Of a DNA stretch of 6,041 nucleotides, positions 5,821 through 6,041 are shown in pieces (the stretch's first letter is position 1; the number at the start of each line of letters is the position of its first letter). This DNA is from Solirubrobacterales bacterium (lineage in GTDB: Bacteria; Actinomycetota; Thermoleophilia; Solirubrobacterales; Solirubrobacteraceae). The stretch covers positions 1 through 6,041 of the forward strand of contig QHBV01000301.1 in the NCBI GenBank assembly GCA_003244035.1, written 5' to 3'. A model generated the notes under the pieces. The model worked only from the letters and a program-made list of their open reading frames with translations, had not been told where the DNA came from and did no database searches. Made by a program: the position numbers and the translations under genes.

Positions 5821-6041
5821 ATGCTGACCCACTTCCTCTTCCATCTCGTCCAGCCGCTGATCGCAGCGAGCTCGAGCGCGAGCTCGAGCTCGGGCGAGAC
5901 GATCGGCCTCTCCGCCGGTAAATCGATCGCCCTCGGCGTCGGGGCCGGCGGCGGTGCCGCGGGTGCCGGAGCGGGGATCGGAATCCTGTTCGGCAAGGTG
6001 ATCGAGTCCGTGACCCGTCAGCCCGAGATGCGCGACGAGAT
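5821..6041 (+). CDS. atpE: F1Fo ATP synthase subunit c, 3' end outside window
   Basis: The first 73 codons of the c-ring proteolipid are present; the gene is cut by the window end, before the helix with the proton-carrying carboxylate. Visible: a hydrophobic leader with two His (residues 1-16), a Ser run SSSASSSSG (17-25), the Gly-rich first helix (ALGVGAGGGAAGAGAGIGILFGK, in two parts around residues 37-59) and the conserved polar loop RQPE (66-69), equal to R41-Q42-P43 of E. coli. Compared with E. coli the loop is about 25 residues later, so the N-terminus is extended. At the place of the Gln that Na+-type c subunits carry in this helix (GIGQG in Ilyobacter) stands I53, which favours proton coupling. 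It follows atpB by 23 bases with its own AAGGAG site. Confidence 0.93.
   Translation, partial: MLTHFLFHLVQPLIAASSSASSSSGETIGLSAGKSIALGVGAGGGAAGAGAGIGILFGKVIESVTRQPEMRDE
5869..5892 (+). repeat. Near-perfect 12-bp tandem duplication coding the Ser run of subunit c
   Basis: Positions 5869-5880 and 5881-5892 match in 11 of 12 bases (AGCTCGAGCGCG and AGCTCGAGCTCG). In frame they code SSSA and SSSS with alternating AGC and TCG serine codons. The segment joins the hydrophobic leader to the first conserved helix, and repeat slippage could have lengthened it. Confidence 0.75.

Noticed and set aside
1..6041. Frequent GATC and GCGATCG words
   Set aside because: Explained by heavy use of the Ile codon ATC after codons ending in G and by CG-rich codon choice; no clustering that suggests an origin or a methylation island.

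Overview
The window looks like a piece of an actinobacterial chromosome. GC is high, GTG and TTG starts occur, genes are tightly packed or overlap by a few bases, and the ATP synthase genes run I-like, a, c. The subunit a and c sequences and the neighbouring gene set would fit a deep-branching lineage such as the Thermoleophilia (Solirubrobacterales), but that placement is an inference from general look only. All supported genes lie on the + strand.

Layout. (1) Positions 1-345 hold the C-terminal part of a Ca2+/H+ exchanger of the CAX type, cut by the window edge. (2) After a 119-base gap comes a multi-pass membrane glycosyltransferase of the GT-C (ArnT/PMT-like) fold, 465-1913, with an uncertain start. 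(3) A 110-base, locally AT-rich gap carries an inverted repeat (CTTAC-N6-GTAAG) and a Shine-Dalgarno site in front of a two-gene unit: a DHA2-type (14-TM) drug/metabolite efflux pump, 2024-3541, and a MerR-family regulator, 3538-3981, translationally coupled by a 4-base overlap. This looks like a self-contained export module in which the regulator controls the pump and itself through the upstream dyad. (4) Positions 3982-4331 (350 bases) hold no convincing gene. They contain a weak terminator-like hairpin, a possible promoter and a leader with several potential hairpins. (5) The start of an F-type ATP synthase operon follows: an AtpI-like four-helix protein with a low-complexity repeat tail, atpB (subunit a; ATGA overlap with the preceding gene) and the first 73 codons of atpE (subunit c), which runs off the window. 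AtpI-like proteins help assemble the c-ring. Subunits a and c form the proton path of the Fo motor.

I see no clear evidence of a new multi-gene system, mobile element, CRISPR array or RNA gene. The points most worth a second look are the pump/MerR module with its dyad, the N-terminal extension of subunit c, the repeat tail on the AtpI-like protein, and the possibly structured leader of the atp operon.
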